Origin: Clostridiales bacterium
Lineage (GTDB): Bacteria; Bacillota; Clostridia; Christensenellales; Aristaeellaceae
Assembly: GCA_004556155.1 (NCBI GenBank)
Contig: SFIM01000008.1
Span: forward strand, 1-64,000
Direction of reading: 5' to 3'
Length of the DNA: 64,000 bases
The position numbers were made by a program, and so were the translations under genes. The notes under the pieces were generated by a model, which did not search any database, was not told where the DNA came from, and was given only the letters and a program-made list of their open reading frames with translations. Below, one piece after another: positions 7,956 to 15,143 of the stretch; the stretch's first letter is position 1, and each line of letters begins with the position of its first letter.

Positions 7956-8783
7956 ATGAAAAACGCACCGATCGCGTATCAAATCTATTCGGCGCGCAAG
8001 GAAGCGGAGCAGGATCTGCTGTCCGTGCTGCGTCAGCTTAAGGCCCTTGGCTACGACGGCGTGGAGTTTGCCGGTTTCTACGGCCATAGCGCGCAGGATG
8101 TGCGCGCCATGCTGGAGGAATGCGGCCTGCGTGCCGTATCCAGCCATGTGGCGCTCAAGCTGATTGAGGCGGATATGCAGGGCGTGATCGACTATCATAA
8201 GGCCATCGGCTGCGATTATATCGCCGTGCCCTACCTGAGCACCGAGCAGCGCCCTGGCACGCCAGCCTTCGCAGGCGTGCTGCGCACGATTTATCAGTTT
8301 GGCTGCCTGTGCCGCGACAACGGCATTCAGCTGCTGTATCACAATCACGATTTCGAATTTGTATCCTTCAGCGGCATGTACGCGCTGGATTTCCTCTATG
8401 CCGCCATGCCCGAGGATGTGCTCAAAACCGAAATCGATGTGTGCTGGGTCAAGTACGCGGGCGAAGATCCCGCCGCTTATCTGCGCAAGTATGCTGGCCG
8501 TGCGCCTGTGGTACATCTGAAGGACTTTGTGGGCCGCAAGGAGGGCGACGCCGCCCCCTATGGCCTGCTGGGACAATCCGAAACCAAGGCTGCGGGCGAG
8601 GTGCCCTTTGAGTTCCGCCCGGTGGGCTACGGTTGCCAGGATGTTTCCGCTGTGGCGGAAGCTGGTCTGGATGCGGGCGCAAAGTGGTTTGTGGTGGAGC
8701 AGGATGCTTCCGTTGGCCGTACGCCGCTGGAGGCTGCCGCCATGAGCATCGATACGCTGCGCAAAATCGGCCTGAAGGGCTGA
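7956..8783 (+). CDS. Sugar phosphate isomerase/epimerase (TIM barrel)
   Basis: This 275-residue protein belongs to the xylose-isomerase-like TIM-barrel family (IolE/IolI type). Motifs in order are YDGVEFAGFYG, YHNHDFEF (metal His/Glu) at about residue 129, TEIDVCWV at about 160, VVHLKDF at about 188 and WFVVEQD near the C-terminus. It follows a Gfo/Idh dehydrogenase by 14 nt and shares its terminator, so both act in one sugar or polyol pathway. No transporter or kinase is linked. Confidence 0.88.
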   Translation: MKNAPIAYQIYSARKEAEQDLLSVLRQLKALGYDGVEFAGFYGHSAQDVRAMLEECGLRAVSSHVALKLIEADMQGVIDYHKAIGCDYIAVPYLSTEQRPGTPAFAGVLRTIYQFGCLCRDNGIQLLYHNHDFEFVSFSGMYALDFLYAAMPEDVLKTEIDVCWVKYAGEDPAAYLRKYAGRAPVVHLKDFVGRKEGDAAPYGLLGQSETKAAGEVPFEFRPVGYGCQDVSAVAEAGLDAGAKWFVVEQDASVGRTPLEAAAMSIDTLRKIGLKG

Positions 8784-8800
8784 CACCATTCAATCATCAG

Positions 8801-8830
8801 GAGAGCCGCTGAACAAGCGGCTCTCTTTTA
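8801..8830 (+). terminator. Terminator of the Gfo/Idh-isomerase operon
   Basis: A perfect 10-bp stem GAGAGCCGCT/AGCGGCTCTC with a 5-nt loop is followed by TTTTA, 18 nt after the isomerase stop. Confidence 0.9.
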
Positions 8831-8895
8831 CATTTCCTATCGTTGACGCGCCCGCGCGCTTCATGCTACAATATCCTGGCAAGGAGGCGAAAAAG

Positions 8896-9543
8896 ATGAA
8901 AAGAAAGCGTTTCGCAGCTTTTCTGATGGCGGCTATGCTGCTGCTGTGCGCAGGCAGCGCGCAGGCGGTGGGCAATAAACTGCTTGGCAACATAAAATAC
9001 GGCGTGCCGGTGCCCTATGAGAACCGGGTGTATGGGTATTCGCTGGACGTTTATTCGCGTTTTGATATGTTTGGGGATGCGGTGATTGCGGAGCATCTTG
9101 CGCAGCTGGACGAAAAGCAGAATGAGGACGACGATTACATCTATGATGTGCGCATCTGGCGTTCGCCGGATTCCAAATACATGTTTGATGTTCAAGTGAA
9201 GACGCCCACCTGCGAGACCTTTGCGCAGGAGATTGAGAATGCCCCGCGCTATGCTGAGTTGATGAAGGATCATTATACCCCGGAGGAGCAGTTCAAGCAG
9301 CTGCACGACGGTATCCTGCGCGACACGCCTGCGGGACAGATGCTGGAAATGGCGATGTCCTTTGTGGCGATAGCGGACGACGGAAGGACTGTGCCTACCA
9401 CCGCTGTGTATTATGATTTTTATGCCAATGGCTATGAGTACATTTTCATGATGACTGCTTTGAACGATAACGCCTATGATGCGGCGCAGAAGCTGCTGGA
9501 CAGCATGATGCAGACGGTATCGATCTGGCAGGTGGGATTGTGA
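8896..9543 (+). CDS. Exported protein of unknown function
   Basis: The start ATG 8896 has an AAGGAGG site; translation from here gives a clean signal peptide (MKRKRFAAF then MAAMLLLCAGSAQA) with likely cleavage after residue 24. The mature part (about 190 residues) is acidic and globular, with no membrane span and no motif I recognise. Its stop codon overlaps the start of the HAD phosphatase gene (TGATG), so the two are co-translated. Confidence 0.75.
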   Translation: MKRKRFAAFLMAAMLLLCAGSAQAVGNKLLGNIKYGVPVPYENRVYGYSLDVYSRFDMFGDAVIAEHLAQLDEKQNEDDDYIYDVRIWRSPDSKYMFDVQVKTPTCETFAQEIENAPRYAELMKDHYTPEEQFKQLHDGILRDTPAGQMLEMAMSFVAIADDGRTVPTTAVYYDFYANGYEYIFMMTALNDNAYDAAQKLLDSMMQTVSIWQVGL

Positions 9544-10202
9544 TGGAAAAGCCCGTTCGCAGCGCGGCAGCCTTTGACTTTGACGGCACGCTCATCCGTG
9601 GCGACAGCATTGCGCAGCTGGTGCTTTATGGCTTAAAAAAGGGCAAAATCAGCCTGCTTGCGGCGCTTTGGTCGGCGCTGGCTGGGGGACTGTATCATAT
9701 GCATCTGGTGGGCGAAATGACGGCTAAGCGCGCGGGACACGGCTTCTTAGCGCGTATGAACGCGGCGGAGCGCGAGACCTTTCTTCAGGATTTTGCCGGC
9801 CTGATATGCAAAAAAATTCGCCCCCAAGGACTGGAGACGATTAGAAAGCATCAAAGCCAGGGGGACGCGGTGATCCTGTGCAGCGCCAGCTGTGCGTGCT
9901 ATATGCGCCATGTGGCGCGGTATCTGGGGGTGGACGCGCTGCTGTGCACGCCCACAGACGCGCAGGGGCAGCCTCAGCCGCCTAACTGCAAGCGCGGCGA
10001 AAAGGTGCGCCGTATCACGCAGTGGTTGGAGGAGCAGGGCAGCGATATCAGCGCGCTGCGTACTGCCTATGGCGATAGCGCAGGCGACGTGCAGATGTTG
10101 TCCGCCTGCAAGACCCCTGTGCTGGTGCATCCCAAGCGCGCGCTGCGCCGCGCCTTCCCGCAAGCGGAGCGCGTAAGCTGGCCCGAGCCGAATCATCCAT
10201 AA
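9543..10202 (+). CDS. HAD-IB family phosphatase
   Basis: The 219-residue protein has the HAD motif I FDFDGTLIRGDS near residue 10, motif II around LCSASC (residue 116) and motif IV YGDSAGDVQML near residue 178, with a basic residue in between (KRGEK). This matches HAD subfamily IB, which includes phosphoserine and phosphoglycolate-like phosphatases; GDS after DXD and the cap length fit SerB-like members. The exact substrate is not determinable. The ATG at 9543 overlaps the upstream stop and has AGGTGGG in front; a GTG at 9540 is also possible. Confidence 0.85.
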   Translation: MEKPVRSAAAFDFDGTLIRGDSIAQLVLYGLKKGKISLLAALWSALAGGLYHMHLVGEMTAKRAGHGFLARMNAAERETFLQDFAGLICKKIRPQGLETIRKHQSQGDAVILCSASCACYMRHVARYLGVDALLCTPTDAQGQPQPPNCKRGEKVRRITQWLEEQGSDISALRTAYGDSAGDVQMLSACKTPVLVHPKRALRRAFPQAERVSWPEPNHP

Positions 10203-10247
10203 AAACAACCGAGCCTTCGCATTTTGTCTGCGAGGGCTCGGTTTTCT
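10201..10247. terminator. Bidirectional terminator between convergent genes
   Basis: A 15-bp stem (AACCGAGCCTTCGCA and its near-complement) is flanked by A5 on the left and TTTTCTTT on the right, so it can serve both the HAD gene and the convergent XRE gene, whose stop is at 10248. Confidence 0.88.
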
Positions 10248-10700
10248 TTATTCTTCCTTTTTTTCCCGCCAATGCTGCAACTGGGGCAGCTGCGCCTCAA
10301 AGTAGGCGCGCGCCTGCTCGGCAGACCAATTCTCATTGGACATGTGCTCCACCAGAAAATCGGTCAGCGTTTGCAGATCCTGATAGGCAAACTGCCCGTC
10401 GGCATAGCACCATTTGCAGTAGTCCTCGTTGAAAGAGCCGTCCGGCTCGCGGCTAAGCAGCGAATCCTCCAGCGGCATGCCGCAGCACTGGCAGATCAGC
10501 TTGCGCGGCGCGCCCAGCAGCGTGTTGATCGATACGTCAAACAGTGCGGACAGGAGCTTGAGCGTGTCCGGATTGGGCACGGTTTCACCGTTTTCCCAGC
10601 GGGAAACCGCCTGACGGGTAATAAATACCTTTTCGGCCAGCTCATCCTGAGACAGGCCGTTTTTTGTGCGCAGAGACAGAATTACATCCTTGGTAGCCAT
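10248..10700 (-). CDS. XRE-family regulator with C-terminal zinc-ribbon domain
   Basis: Residues 5-60 are a Cro/C1-type helix-turn-helix (LSQDELAEKVFITRQAVSRW, then NGETVPNP). Residues 70-105 have two Cys pairs, CQCCGMPL and DYCKWCYADG, matching the putative zinc-ribbon seen fused to such HTH domains. The protein is 150 residues and the start has GAGGTG upstream. It is transcribed alone next to the bile-salt-hydrolase-like gene, but nothing shows that it regulates it. Confidence 0.88.
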   Translation of the reverse strand: MATKDVILSLRTKNGLSQDELAEKVFITRQAVSRWENGETVPNPDTLKLLSALFDVSINTLLGAPRKLICQCCGMPLEDSLLSREPDGSFNEDYCKWCYADGQFAYQDLQTLTDFLVEHMSNENWSAEQARAYFEAQLPQLQHWREKKEE

Positions 10701-10768
10701 TGCTTATCACCTCGCGTATAGAATACCGCAGATTGCGGGATAAAACAAGCAACTAACTGTTGCGCAGG

Positions 10769-11743
10769 TTAATTTTGGTGGGCGATCTGCTGGTCCGTGA
10801 TCAGCGGGTAACGAATCAGGGCGGAGCCGTTCAGGTTCTCGCGGTGCATATCTACGGCGGTGATTTGCCTGTTTTCGTAGGTGGTGTAATAGTAAATGCC
10901 GCGCGCGGCGTTGCAGCAGGAGGTGTACAGGGTGATTTCATACTGCCCATCGCGTACTTCACAGCAGCCGCGCTGCTGTTCTACCGATCCTAAAATATGG
11001 AAAAACTGGCTGACGCTTTCGGTTTCCGAATCGCCGGAGACAGCGTTCATCCGCGTGAAGGCCACCCGCACAAAGCGCGATGCGGAGGACAGATCGCCCG
11101 GCAGCCCCAGCGCACCCATGCCGCGGCTGTAGGGAATCAGCGGCAGCTGCGGCGCAAAGCGGTTTTCAGGCTGCCTGGGGGAAAGGCTCATATAGTTGTT
11201 CAGTTGAAATAGCTGCTGTGGAAAGGGCGGATTGTTGGTTAGCACGCCCACCGGGTTATCATAGATGTGCAGCCCGTCGGCCATGGATTCAATCACCACG
11301 GCCTGATGCTGATCGGCCAGCAGCCAGTGCAGCTGCGCGGCGGGAAGCTGCGCGCTAAAGGGCGTGCCGACCAGCTGGAGCCGCGCCAGCCTGTCGCGGG
11401 CCTCTGCCACGCTGGCACACTGCCCCAAAAGATAGGGGATCAGCTCAAACTGCGCCACGTTTTCGCGGCCTGGAATTACATTGGCATAGGCGGCGTTGCC
11501 CACAAAATTCAGCCCCGCCATGCACAGACCCTTTTCATTCATCGCATCGTAATACAACGGATAATCCTGCGCCACATGCGCCATGCCGATGATGGCGTAA
11601 TGGCTGGCCAGCCGTCCGGCATGGCGAAACGCCAAGGTATAGCCGCGCGGGGAGATCGTCACCTCGTCGCCATAGGAAAACTCATAATCCAGCGTTCGGC
11701 CAAAGTAAAAGTCGCGGGTTTGATAGGTTGCCGCTGTGCACAT
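10769..11743 (-). CDS. bsh: Choloylglycine hydrolase family (bile salt hydrolase-like)
   Basis: This 324-residue Ntn-hydrolase has Cys directly after the start Met (MCTAAT), which becomes the N-terminal nucleophile after Met removal. The known active-site set is present: Cys2, Arg16 and Asp19 in GRTLDY, Asn79 in GLNF, Asn in VLTNNPPF, and Arg in SRFVRVAF. The C-terminal IYYYTTYENRQI closely resembles bile salt hydrolases such as that of Clostridium perfringens. There is no signal peptide, as for cytoplasmic BSHs. The family hydrolyses the amide bond of conjugated bile acids, though some members prefer penicillin V or N-acyl homoserine lactones. A damaged methyltransferase gene lies upstream on the same strand. 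Confidence 0.88.
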   Translation of the reverse strand: MCTAATYQTRDFYFGRTLDYEFSYGDEVTISPRGYTLAFRHAGRLASHYAIIGMAHVAQDYPLYYDAMNEKGLCMAGLNFVGNAAYANVIPGRENVAQFELIPYLLGQCASVAEARDRLARLQLVGTPFSAQLPAAQLHWLLADQHQAVVIESMADGLHIYDNPVGVLTNNPPFPQQLFQLNNYMSLSPRQPENRFAPQLPLIPYSRGMGALGLPGDLSSASRFVRVAFTRMNAVSGDSETESVSQFFHILGSVEQQRGCCEVRDGQYEITLYTSCCNAARGIYYYTTYENRQITAVDMHRENLNGSALIRYPLITDQQIAHQN

Positions 11744-11770
11744 GCGCTATCGTCCTCTTTTCTTTTTTGA

Positions 11771-12536
11771 TTAGCTTTTGTCGTTTGTGTCTGCGGTATA
11801 CAGCCTGCCTGCATAGCAGCGGGTGATATAAGGATAGGCAACCGTGCCGTTTTGACAGTAAGCGTCAAACAGCTTTTCCAGCGCGGCGCGATAGGCGGCA
11901 TAGCCGTCCTCCTGCGGCGCGGGGGCAAAGGAGGAGGAGAGGCTGCGCAGCACAAAGGCTTCGCGGTTGTAAAGCTGGGGATAATCCAGCGAAATTAGCT
12001 GATAATCCCCGCAGAAAAAGCTGCGGAACGTCGCATCGGCAAAGTCCAGCCCATTGGAAAAGCCGCGAAAGCGCGGGCAGTATTGGCGGTTTACGGCATA
12101 GTTTTCCGCAATCAGCGGGCTGGCTTCATCGCGCACGTTCCAAATCAGCAGCACGTGCCCGTTTGGACGCAGCAGCCGCAGGCATTCTGCCCGGAACGCA
12201 GCGGGATTAAAACCAGTGAAACGCCTGCGCGGCGGTGATCACATCCACGCTGCAATCGGGCAGGGGAATGCTTTCGGCGCTGCCGCATAGGGGAGACAAG
12301 GCGACGTCTGCCTGCATGGCGGCGCGCATATCGTCGTTGGGCTCTACAGCGTATACTTTGCCGACATAGGCATCCAGTTGCATGGAAAAGATGCCCGTGC
12401 CCGCGCCTACGTCCGCGGCGATATCCGTGGGGGCAAGCAGCCCGGCGCTTTGCAGGCGCTCAAATAACGCCGGCGGATAGGCAGGCCGTCCCTGCCGGTA
12501 CACGCTGCCCTTGTGATCAAACTGCCGCTCGTTCAT
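11771..12536 (-). pseudogene. Class I SAM-dependent methyltransferase, frameshifted
   Basis: Translation from ATG 12536 (GGAGG upstream) gives a methyltransferase N-terminus: VGAGTGIFS (SAM motif I) and AVEPNDDMRAAM (motif II), then stops right after AQAFHWF. One base less in the T4 run at 12209-12212 (minus strand GGTTTTAATC) restores a reading frame that continues NPAAFRAECLRLLRPNG and runs to the stop at 11771, as expected for this family (about 254 residues). So the gene carries a +1 frameshift, or the sequence has an extra base. The two halves separately are unlikely to work. Confidence 0.82.
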
Positions 12537-12599
12537 GCCCGAATCCTCCGTAAAAAGAATGCTATCTTTTATTATTATAGCCGATTCTGATTGAAGCGT

Positions 12600-12627
12600 A
12601 AAGCAAAGGCCCGCCGGAAAGGCGGGC
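12600..12627 (-). terminator. Terminator of the HMA-domain gene
   Basis: The stem GCCCGCC/GGCGGGC with a 5-nt loop is followed on the minus strand by CTTTGCTTT, 26 nt after the stop codon. Confidence 0.75.
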
Positions 12628-12653
12628 TGAGGCTTGGCGGGCAACGGGCTGCG

Positions 12654-12911
12654 TCAGCGCTTGAACATGCCAAACAGCCCCTTCTTTTCAAAGGGCCGCA
12701 GGGTTACGTCTGTTACGGTGTAGCCGGTATCACCGATGGCTTTGCGCAGGGCGGCCTCACCCAGCGGGCCATCGGACAGGATAACCGCCTGCCCCTTGCT
12801 GTGGGAAGCGGACACTTTTTTGATGTTAAACTTGCTTCGGATCACATCGCTGACATGCGCTTCGCACATGCCGCACATCATACCGTCAATTTTCAAGGTG
12901 GTTTCAATCAT
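12654..12911 (-). CDS. Heavy-metal-associated (HMA) domain protein, CopZ-like
   Basis: The 85-residue protein is one ferredoxin-like HMA domain with the metal-binding motif MMCGMCEAH (CxxC) at residues 11-19. The C-terminus ends in a short basic tail (KKGLFGMFKR). CopZ-type domains bind Cu(I) or similar soft metals; here an 18-bp palindrome matching those of the feo locus lies on its promoter, so it may belong to the iron regulon and carry a different metal or serve ferrous-iron handling (inference). The start has AAGGAG upstream and the gene is monocistronic. Confidence 0.9.
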   Translation of the reverse strand: MIETTLKIDGMMCGMCEAHVSDVIRSKFNIKKVSASHSKGQAVILSDGPLGEAALRKAIGDTGYTVTDVTLRPFEKKGLFGMFKR

Positions 12912-12936
12912 GGGAGACAGCTCCTTTCAAAGCAAT

Positions 12937-12954
12937 GATTAGATTTCTCTAACC
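12937..12954. promoter_or_regulatory. DtxR-type 18-bp palindromic operator at the HMA gene
   Basis: On the minus strand it reads GGTTAGA-GAAA-TCTAATC, 6 of 7 arm positions symmetric, and lies directly at the predicted transcription start. The same palindrome family occurs five times at 15.7-16.0 kb around the feo promoters. Confidence 0.8.
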
Positions 12955-12961
12955 GATGCGT

Positions 12962-12990
12962 AGTATACAACACGGAAGGGGATGTGTCAA
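12962..12990 (-). promoter_or_regulatory. Sigma-A promoter of the HMA gene
   Basis: The minus strand carries TTGACA (12990-12985), a 17-nt spacer and TATACT (12967-12962), a near-consensus promoter with the operator just downstream. Confidence 0.88.
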
Positions 12991-13014
12991 GAACTGAGCG
13001 ATGGAGATGATAAA

Positions 13015-13358
13015 TTATAAATCAGCCAACAGCCTTTTCAGGTCTTGAATCAACAGAGGGAAATCTTCGGAGATGGTTTGCCAGACAATTTGCAGACGGA
13101 TTCCCTCATAATCATGCGCAATACGATTGCGCATACCGTAAATCTGTCGCCATGGCTGCTCAGGATGCGCCTGGAGAAAGCCTCATCTAAACCGTTGTGT
13201 GCCAGTTCGCCGATTTGCAGCAGATTAAATACGCAAGCTTCCTGAAGCATGAGATTGCTTTGGAAAGAGGCAAAGGATTCGTTCTGGCAATATTGCAGCG
13301 TGCGTTCCATCCGTTCAATCATTCTTTGTAGGGTGCGCAGCGTTTTTTCATTGCTCAT
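13015..13358 (-). pseudogene. hepT: HepT-like toxin (HEPN RNase, DUF86), frameshifted
   Basis: From ATG 13358 the frame gives a normal HepT N-terminus (LLQIGELAHNGLDEAF) and then leaves the family. In the next frame the sequence resumes HPEQPWRQIYGMRNRIAHDYEG and ends at 13015. RNRIAHDY is the HEPN active-site motif Rx4HxY. Adding one base near the T3 run (13177-13179 on the plus strand) yields a 114-residue protein, the family's usual size. As sequenced the toxin loses its catalytic motif. It overlaps the upstream mntA by 11 nt, the standard arrangement of the HepT-MntA toxin-antitoxin system. Confidence 0.88.
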
Positions 13359-13650
13359 AGATGACCACCCCTGTATTGTGTATTTCGCGGTCTACTGCAG
13401 AACCGGGAATTACATCTGCACGGTCGATTAAATCCACTTCGCATTGCACGCAGCGGCATACATCCTCAAGCAGCCCGAAAAAGGACAGTCCGCGTAGCCC
13501 ACTGTCTACCCATAAATCCACATCGCTGGCAGGTTGTGCAGTTCCCTTGGCATAGGAGCCAAACAGGATAGCCTTGCGCACGCCGTTTTTTTGAAAAACG
13601 GGGGCAAGCTGTGCTTGAAGCTGTTCAATTGAATAAAGCGACGCACTCAT
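13348..13650 (-). CDS. mntA: MntA-like nucleotidyltransferase antitoxin
   Basis: The protein is 100 residues from ATG 13650, which has GGAGGTG six nt upstream (an ATG at 13659 is less well placed). It has the minimal nucleotidyltransferase signature GSYAKGT followed by SDVDLWV, i.e. exactly GS-x10-DxD, and a third acidic residue in CEVDLID. MntA antitoxins AMPylate the HepT toxin near its RNase motif. The antitoxin looks intact although the toxin partner downstream is frameshifted. Confidence 0.9.
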   Translation of the reverse strand: MSASLYSIEQLQAQLAPVFQKNGVRKAILFGSYAKGTAQPASDVDLWVDSGLRGLSFFGLLEDVCRCVQCEVDLIDRADVIPGSAVDREIHNTGVVIYEQ

Positions 13651-13726
13651 GAACGGCACCTCCCAATGACTTTGCGGCTCTGATTATATTATAAAGGATC
13701 AGCCTGCTTTAATCAAGATAAAAACC

Positions 13727-13773
13727 CCGCCGGAGGTCTTACCACCTGTATCCGCCGGAGGTCTTACCACCTG
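13727..13773. repeat. Two tandem copies of a 22-bp GC-rich unit
   Basis: CCGCCGGAGGTCTTACCACC plus TG occurs at 13727-13748 and again at 13752-13773, three bases apart. On the minus strand the array runs into GGGGTTTTTAT, so it could act as a terminator for something upstream, but no simple stem is evident. The rest of 13651-13844 shows no gene. Confidence 0.7.
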
Positions 13774-13844
13774 GCGAGGGGATGCGTTCAGCGCAAAGGC
13801 GCGTCACGGCGTGGGCGATTCTTCGCTGTTCTGAAAGTAGGGCG

Positions 13845-14257
13845 TCAGCAATGATTATTTGCAGCCCATGGATGCGTTTTACACCAGGCTTCAAACAGCG
13901 GCTTCCATTCGGCCAGGCAAGCTTCGGCTTCTACTTGAGAAAGCTTTCCCTCTGAAAGCTTAAACAGTTTATGTGTTTGGTCATACCAATCGTCTCCGTA
14001 TACTGAATCAAAAAAGCTTTGATCTTCTGTAAAGTAAGATGTGTAATCCTGCTGAGCCGGAGTCAGGCTCGTGCTATCTGAAGTGTTTCAAAAGGGATGC
14101 CGCACTTAACCGAGAAAAACGCTGCCGCACGGGCGTGAGCTTCTTCTACCGTCAGATCATCAGGTCCGGGTTTAAATTCTACTTCGTTATTTGCTAATGC
14201 GCCTGCCGTCAGGCAAAGCAGCAGAATCGTCATCAATAAAACAAGCGTCTTTTTCAT
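13845..14257 (-). pseudogene. Small exported protein of unknown function, frameshifted
   Basis: ATG 14257 has an AGGAGGAT site and gives a signal peptide (MKKTLVLLMTILLLCLTAGA, cleavage near LANN), then about 40 residues to a stop at 14063. In the -1 frame the sequence continues without interruption (SLTPAQQDYTSYFTEDQSFF, then about 50 more residues) to a stop at 13845. Acidic, aromatic-rich composition is similar on both sides, so I read it as one gene of about 137 residues with a one-base deletion near 14063-14080. The family is not recognised. Confidence 0.65.
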
Positions 14258-14376
14258 AATCTCTATCCTCCTGTTTTGTGTAGGTAGGGGAATACCGCCC
14301 TTTCATAAATAAAGACGAAATGGATAGACAATTTTATCCACATTTTAAAGAATTTACAATTGCTGTTTTCCTCAAT

Positions 14377-14412
14377 AAAAAAACACCCGCCGGTTGGCCC
14401 AACAACCGGCGG
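14377..14412 (-). terminator. Terminator downstream of the flavodoxin unit
   Basis: A perfect 10-bp stem (CCGCCGGTTG and complement, 14387-14412) is followed on the minus strand by T7. It is the first strong stop after the flavodoxin gene, and 14413-14578 shows nothing else. Confidence 0.85.
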
Positions 14413-14578
14413 ATAGAAAACAGTATTGATATTGCCCTTCAAAGGTCTGGTATAGGGATTGGTATATCAGATACAAGCAAGGCAGTGTCTTTCAAGGATC
14501 AAAAAGGCGGGTTCACAGTTTATTCGGACGCAAGGAGGACGCCCGGGGCAGCAGTATCAAATACTGGTTTTCTTGAAT

Positions 14579-14677
14579 TTATGCGGGCAAAATGCCCGGA
14601 CACAGCTGGGACAGCAGACAGCCAAGAGCCGTCAGGGCAATCGCCAGCGCAAGGGTGGATAGCTTGCTTTTGAGCAT
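14579..14677 (-). CDS. Possible small hydrophobic peptide (32 residues)
   Basis: An ORF from ATG 14677 (or in-frame ATG 14686) encodes a single hydrophobic helix with a lipobox-like LTALGC. It lies 28 nt after the flavodoxin stop and before the terminator at 14377-14412, so it would be transcribed with flavodoxin. The ribosome site is weak and no family is recognised; it could also be a gene remnant. Confidence 0.3.
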   Translation of the reverse strand: MLKSKLSTLALAIALTALGCLLSQLCPGILPA

Positions 14678-14705
14678 GCGCGTCATCTCTTTTTAAGCAA
14701 AGTGT

Positions 14706-15113
14706 TTATTGCAGCGCCTTGCCCAGCGCTTCGCACTCGGCCAGCGCGCTGTCGTCGGGATCATCCTGGCAGATGACGCTGCCGCAAGCCAGCGTCGCGC
14801 CGGCGGAGATGCAGTCCTCTTCCCAGTTGCGCATCCATTCGCCGTCGCCCCAGCCATAGGAGCCGAACAACGCGATCTTTTTGCCCTGCAGATGGGGCTT
14901 GCAGGCGTCGAACATCGGCCGGAATTCGCTTTCCTCCAGCACCTCCGCGCCCATGGCGGGGCAGCCGAAGGCGATCGCATCATACTTGGCTACCTGATCG
15001 GCGGAGAATTCCTCCGCGGTAAAGAGCTGCGCGCCGCACGCCTTGGCAACCGCCTCGGCCATGGCCTGGGTATGACCCGTGCCGCTCCAATAAACAACAG
15101 CAATCTGACTCAT
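14706..15113 (-). CDS. Flavodoxin
   Basis: The 135-residue protein is a short-chain flavodoxin. The FMN phosphate loop is WSGTGHT at residues 9-15, the FMN-stacking loops are near AFGCPAMGAE (about 48-57) and GSYGWGDGEW (about 83-92). Flavodoxins replace ferredoxin as a low-potential electron carrier under iron limitation, which fits its place in a unit driven by a promoter with DtxR-type operators. It starts with AGGAGG, 30 nt after the DUF3793 gene. Confidence 0.95.
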   Translation of the reverse strand: MSQIAVVYWSGTGHTQAMAEAVAKACGAQLFTAEEFSADQVAKYDAIAFGCPAMGAEVLEESEFRPMFDACKPHLQGKKIALFGSYGWGDGEWMRNWEEDCISAGATLACGSVICQDDPDDSALAECEALGKALQ

Positions 15114-15143
15114 GATAGAACCTCCTGAAATGTTGGTTGTATG

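Noticed and set aside
13727..13773. Short CRISPR array
   Set aside because: Only two copies, 3-nt gap instead of a spacer, and no cas genes.
14320..14673. Plus-strand open frame in the gap before flavodoxin
   Set aside because: It runs through the terminator at 14377-14412, has no ribosome site and no recognisable protein character.
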